Below, piece after piece: positions 7,886 through 17,255 of a stretch of 56,682 nt of DNA; positions within the stretch are counted from its first letter, which is position 1; each line of letters starts with the position of its first letter. The notes beneath the pieces were generated by a model. That model was not told the origin of the DNA, made no database searches, and was given only the letters and a program-made list of their open reading frames with translations. The position numbers were made by a program, and so were the translations under genes. This DNA is from a virus: IMG/VR virus record IMGVR_UViG_3300032086_002223, positions 1 through 56,682 of that record, one strand, 5' to 3'.

Positions 7886-8064
7886 TATTCTTCTTTTTCC
7901 AGTGGAGTTTCTTCTACCTCTGATGCATTCATCCAGTCCATAGACTGTTCAACTCTCTTCATGTCAACTACTTCTGCAGCTTTCTGATTGAGTGTTTGCA
8001 TGATTTGGTCTTTTGCATCATTTAATTCACCACGTTCAATACTATTTACAATTTCTTTACTCAT
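7885..8064 (-). CDS. Small acidic prohead-core candidate, 59 aa (gp67 position)
   Basis: A complete 60-codon frame from ATG at 8062-8064 to TAA at 7885-7887, filling exactly the gap between gp20 and the 98-residue gene. It shares one base with each neighbour (TAATG at both ends). The protein starts MSKEIVNSIERGELNDA and ends in an acidic tail. It is helical and Glu/Asp/Lys-rich like T4 gp67, the small internal core protein encoded in the same slot (80 aa). The tight double coupling and position make it a real gene; the gp67 assignment is positional. Confidence 0.72.
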   Translation of the reverse strand: MSKEIVNSIERGELNDAKDQIMQTLNQKAAEVVDMKRVEQSMDWMNASEVEETPLEKEE

Positions 8065-9587
8065 TAAAACTCCTCGTCATCTCCATAGAGACCTTCTTCT
8101 TTTTCTTTTTTAATCTGTATGTCCATCTTTTCGACATCATCTTCAGATTGCATAAGAATGTTTTTTCTTACATATTCGATTGAGAAATACTTACCTACGT
8201 ATTCTGATACGTTTGACATTGTATCCATTCTCTCTCTCATGATTTCTGCATCCTTCAACTCTGTAAAGTGATTGTCTGATGCAAAATCATACTTAATAAA
8301 ATCTGCAAAACCGTCAAACTCTTCGGGTTTTACAACGTTCTTGAGTATTAACTGAGTTCTTAAGATATCAGTAAACACTCTTGAAAACTTCATTTGAAGT
8401 CTGTTGGTGAACTTATTAAATTTAAGTTCATCCCTATTAATCTCTGATGCTCTTCCTAAAGAGAATCCAGCATCGGATTCTAATCTAGAGATAGGTACAC
8501 TTAAAGACTTGTATAACTTCTTCTTGAAGTATTCGACATCTTCAATCTCTGACAGATTTTGTCCGCCAGGCAGAGTTGTTATCTCTGTACCTCTACCACC
8601 TTCTCTACGTGGTAACCAGTAATCTTCCATCATCGACATATGTTTTCTGTCGTCTTTGATTTCCCCTGTAGCTGCATTATAAACAAGTTTATTTCTATAC
8701 TTGTTCATCACATCTGCAAGGTACTGTTCTGCCTTTGCTTTTGGAAGGTTACCTACATCAATGTAATAAATTCTTCTCTCAGGAGCTCTTGTGATTCTGT
8801 ATATAACAAGTGCATCCTCCATCATTGATAACTGATTTGCAGTCTTCAATGCCTTATGAAGATATCCTATTACTACATTCTTACTATAGTCTAATAGTCC
8901 CGATGTTGTATATGTTACAGCTTCGGGTGCAATCCTCATAGTTGTACCATCACTGGTACCTGTCTTGTTGAATCCTTTATCGTTGAACATAAAGAACTCT
9001 TCAACTTTCTTAATCTTTTCTATCTTGGTAGTTGCGTCTTTTTCTTTTTCAACGTTTCTGACTTTCTTAATCTTGAGAGGGTCAATGTTTCTCAAGTCCA
9101 CAATACCTTTCTTTACATTTTTTTTGTCCACGACTTTATGGAAGTAAATCCTTCCATCAACGTACCATTTTCTGAATAATTCATGAGAGTTCTGAGGGAA
9201 CTTCATTAGGTGGAGAAGATAATCAAACTCTTCTTGAATCTTTGACTTTATGTTTGCAGTCAACTTTACTCTACTCAAGTCGAGAGATACTATATTATCC
9301 TTGACATCAGAAGTGATACACTCGTTGACAATGTCTTCAATAGCAGAGTCACATTCGGGTATCAATGATATTTCACGATACCTTCTAATGAGTTCAACCT
9401 CATTTTTGATACCACCTTCCATGTCAACATATGCACCATAAGCTGCACCTGAGACATACCCTGCTTGTTGTTGAATAACGGGGGTTCCGTCATCCTCAAC
9501 TGGTGGTACGAATGAAGGGGCCGAGACTTTCTCTTTCCCTTGTTGTGTTTCTGTTTTACGAGTTATCTCGAATCCAAATAGTTCCAT
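8064..9587 (-). CDS. gp20: Portal vertex protein gp20
   Basis: 507 aa, near T4 gp20 (524). Forms the dodecameric ring at the unique vertex through which DNA enters and to which the neck attaches. Characteristic blocks include a YREISLIPECDSAIEDIVNE-type helix near 70-90, the YYIDVGNLPKAKAEQYL stretch near 275-290 and the PRREGGRGTEITTLPGGQNL region near 325-345. A TATAAATA box lies only 9 nt before the ATG with no Shine-Dalgarno between them. It heads a message continuing into the two small core genes and gp21. Confidence 0.97.
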   Translation of the reverse strand: MELFGFEITRKTETQQGKEKVSAPSFVPPVEDDGTPVIQQQAGYVSGAAYGAYVDMEGGIKNEVELIRRYREISLIPECDSAIEDIVNECITSDVKDNIVSLDLSRVKLTANIKSKIQEEFDYLLHLMKFPQNSHELFRKWYVDGRIYFHKVVDKKNVKKGIVDLRNIDPLKIKKVRNVEKEKDATTKIEKIKKVEEFFMFNDKGFNKTGTSDGTTMRIAPEAVTYTTSGLLDYSKNVVIGYLHKALKTANQLSMMEDALVIYRITRAPERRIYYIDVGNLPKAKAEQYLADVMNKYRNKLVYNAATGEIKDDRKHMSMMEDYWLPRREGGRGTEITTLPGGQNLSEIEDVEYFKKKLYKSLSVPISRLESDAGFSLGRASEINRDELKFNKFTNRLQMKFSRVFTDILRTQLILKNVVKPEEFDGFADFIKYDFASDNHFTELKDAEIMRERMDTMSNVSEYVGKYFSIEYVRKNILMQSEDDVEKMDIQIKKEKEEGLYGDDEEF

Positions 9588-9596
9588 AATATATGT

Positions 9597-9604
9597 ATTT
9601 ATAC
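9597..9604 (-). promoter_or_regulatory. Late promoter for gp20, near-leaderless
   Basis: Perfect TATAAATA on the minus strand, 9 nt before the gp20 ATG. With T4-like spacing the transcript would have a leader of about 4 nt, too short for a Shine-Dalgarno site. Confidence 0.72.
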
Positions 9605-9644
9605 TCCCCTAAACATGTGTCTAGGAGAGTATAATCCTTCTAAT

Positions 9645-10142
9645 TTAAACGACTCTCTGCCAGTGTGAATATGAGAATGTGACATCAAATGTCTCCAACT
9701 GGTCGGTTGTATCGTAATCTAATGCGATTTCACCAATATTGTTAGGGAACATGTTGAAGAACTCATATCTTGCCAACACAGTATCGTCTTTGTTTAATTG
9801 TTCAACGAAAGCCCTATCCAATAGATAGTCTAGTGATGTTAAACCTTCTCCTGAATCTAGTTCTTGGATATCTCTCTGCCATGCTTCAAGAGCTGTTCTT
9901 GCAGAGAATTCTACATCATTGATGATTGAAACAGTCCAATCTTCAAATGTTCTATCACCTGCGATTTTAAGTTTTGAACCTCGAAAGTTCACTTCAAATG
10001 CTGGGATAGTTGATGCTGGAATCTGAGCTGCCTTACAAAGGAACTCAATCTTTCCACCTGACCTAGGTAGGAAAACCTTAAATCTATTTGCTCTTGGGCC
10101 TCCACCGAGTAATTGTGCTTTAAAACTGTCTATACTTGCCAT
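9645..10142 (-). CDS. gp19: Tail tube protein gp19
   Basis: 165 aa, matching T4 gp19 (163). Shared signatures are FLCKAAQIPAS near 34-44, GDRTFEDWTVSIINDVEF near 60-80 and a C-terminal TFDVTFSYSHWQ. Hexamers stack to form the inner tube of the tail. A short Shine-Dalgarno (AAGGAG) precedes the ATG. It follows the sheath gene by 10 nt, the T4 order 18-19-20. Confidence 0.97.
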   Translation of the reverse strand: MASIDSFKAQLLGGGPRANRFKVFLPRSGGKIEFLCKAAQIPASTIPAFEVNFRGSKLKIAGDRTFEDWTVSIINDVEFSARTALEAWQRDIQELDSGEGLTSLDYLLDRAFVEQLNKDDTVLARYEFFNMFPNNIGEIALDYDTTDQLETFDVTFSYSHWQRVV

Positions 10143-10152
10143 TGTTTACTCC

Positions 10153-12153
10153 TTAGATTGCACCATAAAGTTCTTCAAACTCAACACCAGTCCTTGCGGC
10201 AACGAAGTTAAGTGTGATGAAATTAATAGATTTAGCTGGTTTAATGAAGATAGATGCGACAAATTCATTTCTATCTATCACCGAATCAGTATTGTTTGAC
10301 TCATCACATACTACTGAGAAGTCGTAAATACCTTTTCTATTTTTAACATCTCTCAAGAAAGGTTCAATTGCACTTCTAAATTGTGCTCTTGTGAATCCGT
10401 CATTGAATTCAAAGAGTCTTCCTTTAGCTGCTGCTGAAATTGCTTTCTCTAAGACGATGAATAGTCTTCTTACGTTAATTCTATCGAATGCTGATGGTTG
10501 TGTAAGTCCTGTTTTATCTCCAAACAACACAGTTCCTTGGCCAGGGAATGTTACCACTGGGTTAACTCTTGCTCTATACAAGTCATCTCTTGATGCCTTC
10601 TTAGGATTAAATGCAAGTTTAGTTACTCCAAGATATTGTCCTCTGTTGAAACCTGCTGGTGAGAACCATGGGTCATTCAATAAGTCTGACCTTGCCATAA
10701 TTCCACCTGTGTGTCCGTTAGCAGGAACATAAACGTATCTATCATTATACTTATCATAGACATATAACCAACCTGAGTCAAAGACACAGAATGAAGAACT
10801 TGATGCAGTATTAACGTCCGCTAGTACGTTTGACAATTGGGTCGCTTCTGATGAAACGTTAACAACTGATGCTCTTCTTGGTGATGCTAATAATAAACAA
10901 TCTTTACGTTTTTCACATACCAGTATACCCTGATTTACGATTGTTGTCCAATCTGCAAGGGTATCTTGTTCTACTCCACTTCCGTTATCAGTTCTTGTGG
11001 AACCTACGATAAGGAATGAAATGTTTGATGTTTCTCCATCTTCGAAATGGTCTTGCCATGCACCATACTTTTGTCCTGCTGTAGGAATTCTTCCATCAGA
11101 ACCACCACTTAATGATGTTTTCTGAGGTAAGTCGGGTGTTAGGTTTAACGAACCTAGTGATGAAGATGTGTATAGTGTACTACTACTTGCCAAAATTGCT
11201 GCCAAGTGTGAAGTAACATATACCCATTCTGATTCTCTTTCTATTACATCTCTGTAAAAGTTTGAATCTCCGTTTAAATTTTTTGCGTCTGAAGCTAGAG
11301 AGACAAAACCGTAACTCTCAAGAACTGTATTCTTTGTTCCTGAAATGCTTCCGTCTTCGTCCACTACCACTATATGGATTTCATCATTAGATGAACCATT
11401 AGCTTCTGCTAGTGCAGATGTGCTAGGTGCTTTTTCAAAGTATGATTGCCATTCCCACTTACGAGTAATACTTACTGCAGAACTGGTTCCATCAACTGCA
11501 GATGTTAAACCTGTTCCAGCTGGTTGATTCAGTGCCTCAATTGTTAAAGAAGTAGCTGCTACTGCAGTTACTTTATACTCTTGAGAGTGGTTTGCAAATA
11601 CTACAACGTCACCTACTACAAATAGAGATGATGCTGTTGCGACACCAGTAATAGAAGTTGCGTTAAGAGCGTTAGATGCAGTTGTACTACCTGCTGAAGC
11701 TTCTTGCCATGCATTTGAAGATGCACAAACATGAACACTTACTGAGTTACCCAAGGCACCTGCGTATTTAGCAGTGTATGCCCCAACACTTCCTGAATTA
11801 CTTAAACCTCTGTAAGATTCAATATATTCAGCACTGTTCTTAATTATTTGAGAAGCAGTACCTGAAGCGTTTGCGTTTGCAAGGTTAGTTGAGTTAACTC
11901 TAACTACTCTTAAAGATGAACCATATCTTAGGAAACCCTCTGCAGTAAAGAAATCTTCTGCACCAGCATTTGTGTTAGCTGGTGAATGAAAATACTCTAC
12001 TAATTCCTGTTGTCCTGATACAGTTACAACTTCGTTAACTGGGCCCCATGAAAAAGTTCCAGCAAATGCACCACTTGTCCCTGCGACAGCAGGCACTACA
12101 TTTGTAAGGTCAACTTCTTTAACCTGTACGCCTGGTGATACTTGAAATGCCAT
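10153..12153 (-). CDS. gp18: Contractile tail sheath protein gp18
   Basis: 666 aa, essentially the T4 length (659). N-terminus MAFQVSPGVQVKEVDLTNVVP and the conserved C-terminal domain (NDGFTRAQFRSAIEPFL, then IKPAKSINFITLNFVA) are typical of phage sheath proteins. The middle is a Ser/Ala/Thr-rich, beta-rich surface insertion with little conservation. A strong GGAG Shine-Dalgarno and an upstream TATAAATA box indicate high late expression. Confidence 0.97.
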   Translation of the reverse strand: MAFQVSPGVQVKEVDLTNVVPAVAGTSGAFAGTFSWGPVNEVVTVSGQQELVEYFHSPANTNAGAEDFFTAEGFLRYGSSLRVVRVNSTNLANANASGTASQIIKNSAEYIESYRGLSNSGSVGAYTAKYAGALGNSVSVHVCASSNAWQEASAGSTTASNALNATSITGVATASSLFVVGDVVVFANHSQEYKVTAVAATSLTIEALNQPAGTGLTSAVDGTSSAVSITRKWEWQSYFEKAPSTSALAEANGSSNDEIHIVVVDEDGSISGTKNTVLESYGFVSLASDAKNLNGDSNFYRDVIERESEWVYVTSHLAAILASSSTLYTSSSLGSLNLTPDLPQKTSLSGGSDGRIPTAGQKYGAWQDHFEDGETSNISFLIVGSTRTDNGSGVEQDTLADWTTIVNQGILVCEKRKDCLLLASPRRASVVNVSSEATQLSNVLADVNTASSSSFCVFDSGWLYVYDKYNDRYVYVPANGHTGGIMARSDLLNDPWFSPAGFNRGQYLGVTKLAFNPKKASRDDLYRARVNPVVTFPGQGTVLFGDKTGLTQPSAFDRINVRRLFIVLEKAISAAAKGRLFEFNDGFTRAQFRSAIEPFLRDVKNRKGIYDFSVVCDESNNTDSVIDRNEFVASIFIKPAKSINFITLNFVAARTGVEFEELYGAI

Positions 12154-12193
12154 ATTTTTCTCCTTTTTGCGACCTTAGTCAATTCTTTAATTG

Positions 12194-12201
12194 TATTTAT
12201 A
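12194..12201 (-). promoter_or_regulatory. Late promoter for gp18-gp19
   Basis: TATAAATA on the minus strand in the gap between the gp17 stop and gp18 start, 40 nt before the gp18 ATG. The predicted leader of about 35 nt holds the GGAG ribosome site. Confidence 0.78.
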
Positions 12202-12212
12202 TTTTTTCAAAC

Positions 12213-13802
12213 TTAGTCGTTGTCTTGTAAAAACCATCGGTCTCCACTCGTATCTACAAACGAGTGAGAGTCCTCATTTTGTTGACCAAAAACTCCTACT
12301 GGTAGGACATCATCATATATCTCTTGTTGTTGTCCTGAGTATAATAAGTCTTTGACCTTATTGTTTGTGAGATGTTCAAAGTATTCTGTTGTTAGAAACC
12401 AACTAAACACCACACAATTCATTACCAAGTCATCATGATAACCCCTATCTGCTTCAAAGGACATCCCTTTATTCACATAGGTTAAGAGTTCTTTAATCAA
12501 CTCTCTATCACAAATTTTCAATTTATTTTCTTCTAATACCTCTTTTAATGTAGAGGTTCCTATTCTTTTAATCTTTCGGGTCATTGTTACCCCGATGTCT
12601 TCTAGTCTTAAGCCACCCTGTACAAATACATTATCATATTCTAAATCGTAATGCATTTGTTGTGCAACTACAGACCCTTCTGCATTATTTTCTATAATCA
12701 CTAGTGCAGTGTTGTATTGTGTACAATACTTTGCAATTACATCGGGATACAGTAATGGAGATATCATATTGTCTCTATACACTGCTACCTGTTCAAAAGG
12801 TTCTGTGGATACATCAAAAATTGTAAAGGTTGAATAGTCAAAACCTCTACCTTTCGATACGTCTACAGTACATATATAGTGATGTTTCTCTTTTGGTTTT
12901 TTATATACACTAAACCCTTCCTTGTGCCATATCGGATTTGATGCACGAAATCCTAATAGTGTATCAGATGCAATAAGTGTATTACCTGTTCCTAAGAAAC
13001 TATTACCATACTCTTGTTGGAACTGTAACTCAGAAGTGTTTGCAATAGTTTGTTTCTTCCATTCTTCATCACGGCCAGGCACGTCAAACCAGTTAATAAG
13101 AAATGATTTGTATTCTGAATCACCTACAGTTGCACTTTCATATATTTTATGAAACATATTACCTACACCGTTTGCAGTAGAAGTAATAATTACCTTTGAA
13201 TCTTTACCTGAGGTAACCACAGGATATGTTGCAGTATAAAACTCTTCTGCATTTTCAACGAATGCAAACTCATCAAGATACAACATATTAATCGAAAGTC
13301 CACGAATTGAAGATGATGATGTTGCAGCTGCAACCAATTTACTATCATTACCAAATTCTATATTACCTTTGTTTAGAATCTTCACCCCTGGCTGTAAAAA
13401 GAAAGGAACGGATTCTAACATAGTGGTTATCCTTGCAACCATCTCTCTTGCAATTGCACCTTTGTTTGCAAGAACAGCTACCGTAACTTCGGGTGTAAAC
13501 AATAGATACCACAGTAGATATGCACAAGATGTAATGGACTTACCACTCTGTCTCGATGCAAGTACTATACTGAATCTGTTGTTGTCATAATGTTTAATTA
13601 AATCTTCTTGATATCCACGCAACTCAAAAGGAACCATACCCTCATCGAGTGATATGATTTGAGTGTATGATTCAATAAAATAACAAGGGTCTTGTTGACA
13701 CTTTAAATATTCATCAAGTTCTTCTTTGGTATACCCAGTCTCAACGTTTGCACGTTTGATTTGAGTGTTACCTAGATAACCTTCATTTTTAGGATTTACC
13801 AT
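12213..13802 (-). CDS. gp17: Terminase large subunit gp17
   Basis: 529 aa; DNA-packaging motor with an N-terminal ATPase and C-terminal nuclease. Visible motifs: Walker A SRQSGKS at 83-89, Walker B MLYLDE at 173-178 with the catalytic Glu, and coupling motif ITSTA at 206-210. The RuvC/RNase H-like nuclease acids are Asp314 (CTVDVSKGRG), Glu371 (VIIENNAEG) and Asp457/458 (GYHDDL). T4 gp17 is 610 aa; the shortening is at the termini. The ATG overlaps the gp16 end by 14 nt. No intron or frameshift is seen. Confidence 0.98.
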   Translation of the reverse strand: MVNPKNEGYLGNTQIKRANVETGYTKEELDEYLKCQQDPCYFIESYTQIISLDEGMVPFELRGYQEDLIKHYDNNRFSIVLASRQSGKSITSCAYLLWYLLFTPEVTVAVLANKGAIAREMVARITTMLESVPFFLQPGVKILNKGNIEFGNDSKLVAAATSSSSIRGLSINMLYLDEFAFVENAEEFYTATYPVVTSGKDSKVIITSTANGVGNMFHKIYESATVGDSEYKSFLINWFDVPGRDEEWKKQTIANTSELQFQQEYGNSFLGTGNTLIASDTLLGFRASNPIWHKEGFSVYKKPKEKHHYICTVDVSKGRGFDYSTFTIFDVSTEPFEQVAVYRDNMISPLLYPDVIAKYCTQYNTALVIIENNAEGSVVAQQMHYDLEYDNVFVQGGLRLEDIGVTMTRKIKRIGTSTLKEVLEENKLKICDRELIKELLTYVNKGMSFEADRGYHDDLVMNCVVFSWFLTTEYFEHLTNNKVKDLLYSGQQQEIYDDVLPVGVFGQQNEDSHSFVDTSGDRWFLQDND

Positions 13803-14205
13803 GCTTGTTTTTCTTCAAATATTTTTGTAAGTCTGATGTTGACCCAACGTACAAATGATTATGTATGTCACCCTCTTTTGGTGTTTCTTCTTTCTTTATG
13901 TTTTTCATTTTGACCTGAAGGTCTAAAAGTTTTTCTGCAATCTCTGAGGTGGTCTTAAGTATCTGACCTGCCACTTCATATGCACGAGGGTTTTCCATTT
14001 CTTTAGATAGCTCTAGGATACCGTCTAAGGCATCCTGACCACGTTCTACTAAGTCGTATAGGTTTTCCCTTGCGTATCGGTAATCGGTCTCTAGAGACTC
14101 TCTAGAGAGGTCTGTACGGACTTTAGGAACTTTCTTCAAGTCCTTTTTCATGTCCGTGTTAATATCTAATACTTGGTTTAATTTATCGTCAACATTGTCT
14201 GTCAT
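13789..14205 (-). CDS. gp16: Terminase small subunit gp16
   Basis: 138 aa, shorter than T4 gp16 (164). The core (residues 30-105) is two long helices with YARENLYDLVERGQDAL and AGQILKTTSEIAEKLLDLQ, the coiled-coil oligomerisation region of gp16. The C-terminal tail is basic. It recognises phage DNA ends and stimulates the gp17 ATPase. Overlap with gp17 and position after gp15 confirm the call. Confidence 0.93.
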   Translation of the reverse strand: MTDNVDDKLNQVLDINTDMKKDLKKVPKVRTDLSRESLETDYRYARENLYDLVERGQDALDGILELSKEMENPRAYEVAGQILKTTSEIAEKLLDLQVKMKNIKKEETPKEGDIHNHLYVGSTSDLQKYLKKNKHGKS

Positions 14206-14214
14206 AATTTTTCA

Positions 14215-15240
14215 CTAGTCTGTGGAACTTCCATCATAACCCTCATCAAAGAATGATACATCCTCTGATATTACATAACTATCTTCTGCAGATGCACTTC
14301 CTGTGAAGTATACTTTCTGACCTTGTCTAAGTGTTACATTACTAGACACAACAACTGATAGTCTATCACTTGCAATTGAAGATACTGTTGGGTCGGGATT
14401 TGTGGTCGAACCTTCCATGGTATCATTTACAGATACATTACTATCTATTGCAGTTGAGAAAGTTACGGTAGTGTTATTAGACACTGCACTTGCAACTTTT
14501 CCCTCAAATGCTGGTTCGTAAAACTTTACATCCTTCACGATACCTGAGGTAGATAATTCTGATGATGTAAATCCATGTCTTCCATCATTAATAAAAGTCT
14601 TTTCTCTAACCTTCGTAATAACCTTACCTGTGTATACTGGGCCAAAGAAATAAGTTTTCATTGTAAATTCAAGAGTAAAGTTAATTACCCTCTTGTCTTC
14701 AAACGACCCTTCAAATTGGTCGTCCATATTTACACCTGTTAAAATGATTGGTACGTCTCTTACTTCTGACATGTCATCAATCATTTTCATTGCAACCGTA
14801 TATTCGGGTTGGAAATACGGTAATATTTGTTCTACTATCTGTAAACCATCTGTCATGTTCTTTGCATAGATGGATAGTGTAAAGTTTATATCATAAGGTG
14901 TGGGTTGATATTGAAACTTTCTACTGACATTATCTGTCTCCATTGTAGTTTTAGTAGAACGTATAAGTTTGTTTTGCTGTCTGTTTTGGTCATATGTAAA
15001 CCCACTGATTTCAAATCCCATTCTTGGAAGTGATATTGCACTTCTCAAGTTGTCATTCAAATCGGGTTCTTCTTTTAATCTCTGTAAGAACTTTTGTCTT
15101 TGACCATACGATAAGGGAACTTTAATACTATTCACAACTGTTCCATCTGATTTTTTCTGTTTAACTGTGATGTTATTAAACATAGTACCAAATACAGATA
15201 CTGAACGTCTTATTGTTTCATTGTAAAAATATGTAAACAT
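14215..15240 (-). CDS. gp15: Tail sheath stabiliser and completion protein gp15
   Basis: 341 aa (T4 gp15 is 272). N-terminus MFTYFYNETIRRSVSVFGTMF closely follows the T4 start, and the core domain (to about 225) contains the PTPYDINFTLSIYAKNM and FTMKTYFFGPV blocks. Residues about 235-341 are an extra Ser/Thr-rich beta extension that T4 lacks. It forms the ring capping the tail tube and sheath so that the tail can join the head. Confidence 0.93.
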   Translation of the reverse strand: MFTYFYNETIRRSVSVFGTMFNNITVKQKKSDGTVVNSIKVPLSYGQRQKFLQRLKEEPDLNDNLRSAISLPRMGFEISGFTYDQNRQQNKLIRSTKTTMETDNVSRKFQYQPTPYDINFTLSIYAKNMTDGLQIVEQILPYFQPEYTVAMKMIDDMSEVRDVPIILTGVNMDDQFEGSFEDKRVINFTLEFTMKTYFFGPVYTGKVITKVREKTFINDGRHGFTSSELSTSGIVKDVKFYEPAFEGKVASAVSNNTTVTFSTAIDSNVSVNDTMEGSTTNPDPTVSSIASDRLSVVVSSNVTLRQGQKVYFTGSASAEDSYVISEDVSFFDEGYDGSSTD

Positions 15241-15242
15241 GA

Positions 15243-16112
15243 TTAACTGTTGTTTCCTATCTCACCAAATGGGTTTGTTTCACTGAAGTCTATGTAGTTA
15301 TCAGCTGCATCTTCAAATTCTTTGTTTTGTGCATTCGGGTCATTTGGCATATCTAGTGCATCGGTTATTGTTGCAATCTGTCTAGTTGCACCTGATACTG
15401 CACCCACCAATCTATCACCCACTGCAAGTGGTGTACTGTTGTGTATGATTGTAAGTGTTCTATCAGACTGTTTATAGGTAGACACTTCACCCACTACACT
15501 ATCACCAATTTTAATGTCTTCGTTCTGTGTGTATGCACCCGAGTCTCCTGACCCAGCAGTCATAGTTGCACTTATAGTGTATGTTCTTTCTGCTTCAACC
15601 AAGTCTGCATTAGTACCAGTGTCGAAGTCTTCTCCTCTGTATTCAAACAATTCACATCTACACTTGAATACAAAGAGTTTACCGACTTGATAGAATGGGT
15701 CTTCATGTTCAACAAACTTAATCTCAAAAAGAGAACCACTGAGAGGGAAGTATATTACGTCACCTTCGTTTGGTCTGAATGATGAAGTTAGATTATTATC
15801 TAGAGATACAAATCTTTCCCACGTTCTGAGTGCAATAACAAAGGTAGCTTGGTCTCTTATCTCTACACCAAACTTAGAATATAAGTCTCCTTCTCCTTCA
15901 AACCCTTCTACATTTTCTAGATATGCTTCAATCTCATATGCATCTCCAAATTTTGATGCAACATCTTCTCCTAAAATGGTGTCTTCTTCTATTATCTCCC
16001 TAGGAAGATAGTAGACATTGTGTCCATACATTCTAAGTGACTCAACAACTAAGTCCTCATACAGGTGTTGTTCAGACGATACTGCATGATTGAAAAATAC
16101 ATTTGTTGGCAT
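15243..16112 (-). CDS. gp14: Neck protein gp14
   Basis: 289 aa (T4 gp14 is 256). The region VVESLRMYGHNVYYLPREII (read in parts, 21-40), the EGEGDLYSKFGVEI stretch near 75 and EGDVIYFPLSGSLFEIKFVE near 115-135 match T4 gp14. Residues about 180-255 are an inserted beta-rich domain of the kind common in marine relatives. It acts with gp13 to complete the head and attach the tail. Three nt separate it from gp15 and two from gp13. Confidence 0.94.
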   Translation of the reverse strand: MPTNVFFNHAVSSEQHLYEDLVVESLRMYGHNVYYLPREIIEEDTILGEDVASKFGDAYEIEAYLENVEGFEGEGDLYSKFGVEIRDQATFVIALRTWERFVSLDNNLTSSFRPNEGDVIYFPLSGSLFEIKFVEHEDPFYQVGKLFVFKCRCELFEYRGEDFDTGTNADLVEAERTYTISATMTAGSGDSGAYTQNEDIKIGDSVVGEVSTYKQSDRTLTIIHNSTPLAVGDRLVGAVSGATRQIATITDALDMPNDPNAQNKEFEDAADNYIDFSETNPFGEIGNNS

Positions 16113-16114
16113 AA

Positions 16115-16930
16115 TTAACCTATCATATCTATAGGAGGTAATTCATAATTCAGTCTTGACTCTTCTTCTAGTCTTCGAATCTCCTCCTGTGCTTGTGTCA
16201 TTATTTCATTTCCATTTAACTCAACTCCGCCAGGCAATTGCATCCCACCGAACTTGGAAAGGTTTGAACCCCATTGATACTTAACTAATGCAGTTGCATA
16301 TCTCTTTAACCACATGTCATTGTATATGTCTGTATAAGTTGTGGGGTCTAGTTTTCTAAAACACTCAATCAAGATATACTCACCAGCATTGATAGATTCT
16401 TTATCCATGTCTAGGTATAACCTGTTAGTAACCTGTTTATATCTTATAGGAACTTCACCCACTAACATGTGGTCTAACAGACTGATATGCTGTTGCACTT
16501 GTTCATAGTACAATATACTTGTAGATGTTAAATCCCAAAGGTCATTCAATCTTAATTGATATCTAACGTCAAACATATTCATATTATGTTTGTCATTGAA
16601 AGGAAATAATCGTACTACTGATAATACTGATTCGGGTAATACTATGTATGATTGTTCTTCTAAGAATGTTTGACTCTGATATGCATCATTAGAACTATTA
16701 ACACCAGTGTGTGTTTCGTTAGTCTTCATAGCGTCAATCTGACTTTGAGTCAATTGATGTTTTAGATATGTACGAATAGAACCATCGTAATGGTATTCGT
16801 TATAGTATTGTAAGGCTTCGTCTATTCTATCATCGACTTGGTCGTCATCCACATTGATTTCAATCACTGGAGCACCAAGACTTCTTAGAATGTATTCTTT
16901 AAATGATGCCTTTGAGTTTGGTATTGCCAT
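16115..16930 (-). CDS. gp13: Neck protein gp13
   Basis: 271 aa (T4 gp13 is 309). Helical N-terminal half with VIEINVDDDQVDDRIDEALQYYNEYHYDG (read in parts) and a YILIECFRKLDP block near 185, both gp13 hallmarks. Part of the head-completion ring contacting the portal. First gene of the neck-terminase run 13-14-15-16-17, with a TATAAATA box 33 nt upstream. Confidence 0.95.
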   Translation of the reverse strand: MAIPNSKASFKEYILRSLGAPVIEINVDDDQVDDRIDEALQYYNEYHYDGSIRTYLKHQLTQSQIDAMKTNETHTGVNSSNDAYQSQTFLEEQSYIVLPESVLSVVRLFPFNDKHNMNMFDVRYQLRLNDLWDLTSTSILYYEQVQQHISLLDHMLVGEVPIRYKQVTNRLYLDMDKESINAGEYILIECFRKLDPTTYTDIYNDMWLKRYATALVKYQWGSNLSKFGGMQLPGGVELNGNEIMTQAQEEIRRLEEESRLNYELPPIDMIG

Positions 16931-16963
16931 AGTACTGTTTCCATTTTTTTAAATGTTCAATAC

Positions 16964-16971
16964 TATTTATA
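16964..16971 (-). promoter_or_regulatory. Late promoter for gp13-gp17
   Basis: TATAAATA on the minus strand between the small membrane-protein gene and gp13, 33 nt before the gp13 ATG. It separates the essential neck block from the accessory cassette upstream. Confidence 0.78.
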
Positions 16972-16975
16972 ACAA

Positions 16976-17242
16976 TTATTCTTGGAAAAAAGTACGAGAT
17001 TGGAGTCTGTCGAGTTTTTCATCGATTCTTTCGATAGATATCATCAATCTATCCATAGCTTGTTGGAATTCATCCTTAGAAACGTATTCTTTTGCTATCT
17101 CTTCTCTTGTTTTGTTTAGTAGTATGTCGATTCTTTTCTGTTCATTTAAAGCACTACGCACAAAAAAACCCACTGGTAGTAAGACCAGTGTTAAAAAGAG
17201 GTTCCATATAAGATGGGGGTCGATGAATATTCCTTGTTCCAT
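16976..17242 (-). CDS. Small membrane protein with coiled coil, 88 aa
   Basis: Residues about 11-29 form one hydrophobic segment (LIWNLFLTLVLLPVGFFV) followed by a charged helix with heptad-like spacing (about 38-84). The layout is a membrane anchor with a cytoplasmic coiled coil, as in several small phage proteins including some holin-accessory or XhlA-like proteins. A lysis role is possible, but no lysin or spanin is visible nearby. A CCTAAATA late-type box lies exactly 5 nt before the ATG, so it can be transcribed late and without a leader. Confidence 0.75.
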   Translation of the reverse strand: MEQGIFIDPHLIWNLFLTLVLLPVGFFVRSALNEQKRIDILLNKTREEIAKEYVSKDEFQQAMDRLMISIERIDEKLDRLQSRTFFQE

Positions 17243-17247
17243 ACGAT

Positions 17248-17255
17248 TATTTAGG
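17248..17255 (-). promoter_or_regulatory. Late-type box, 5 nt before the membrane-protein ATG
   Basis: CCTAAATA on the minus strand followed by ATCGT and the ATG at 17242. The box overlaps the last codons of the upstream oxygenase gene. Same box-to-ATG spacing as at 3804, 32929 and 53037. Confidence 0.5.
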
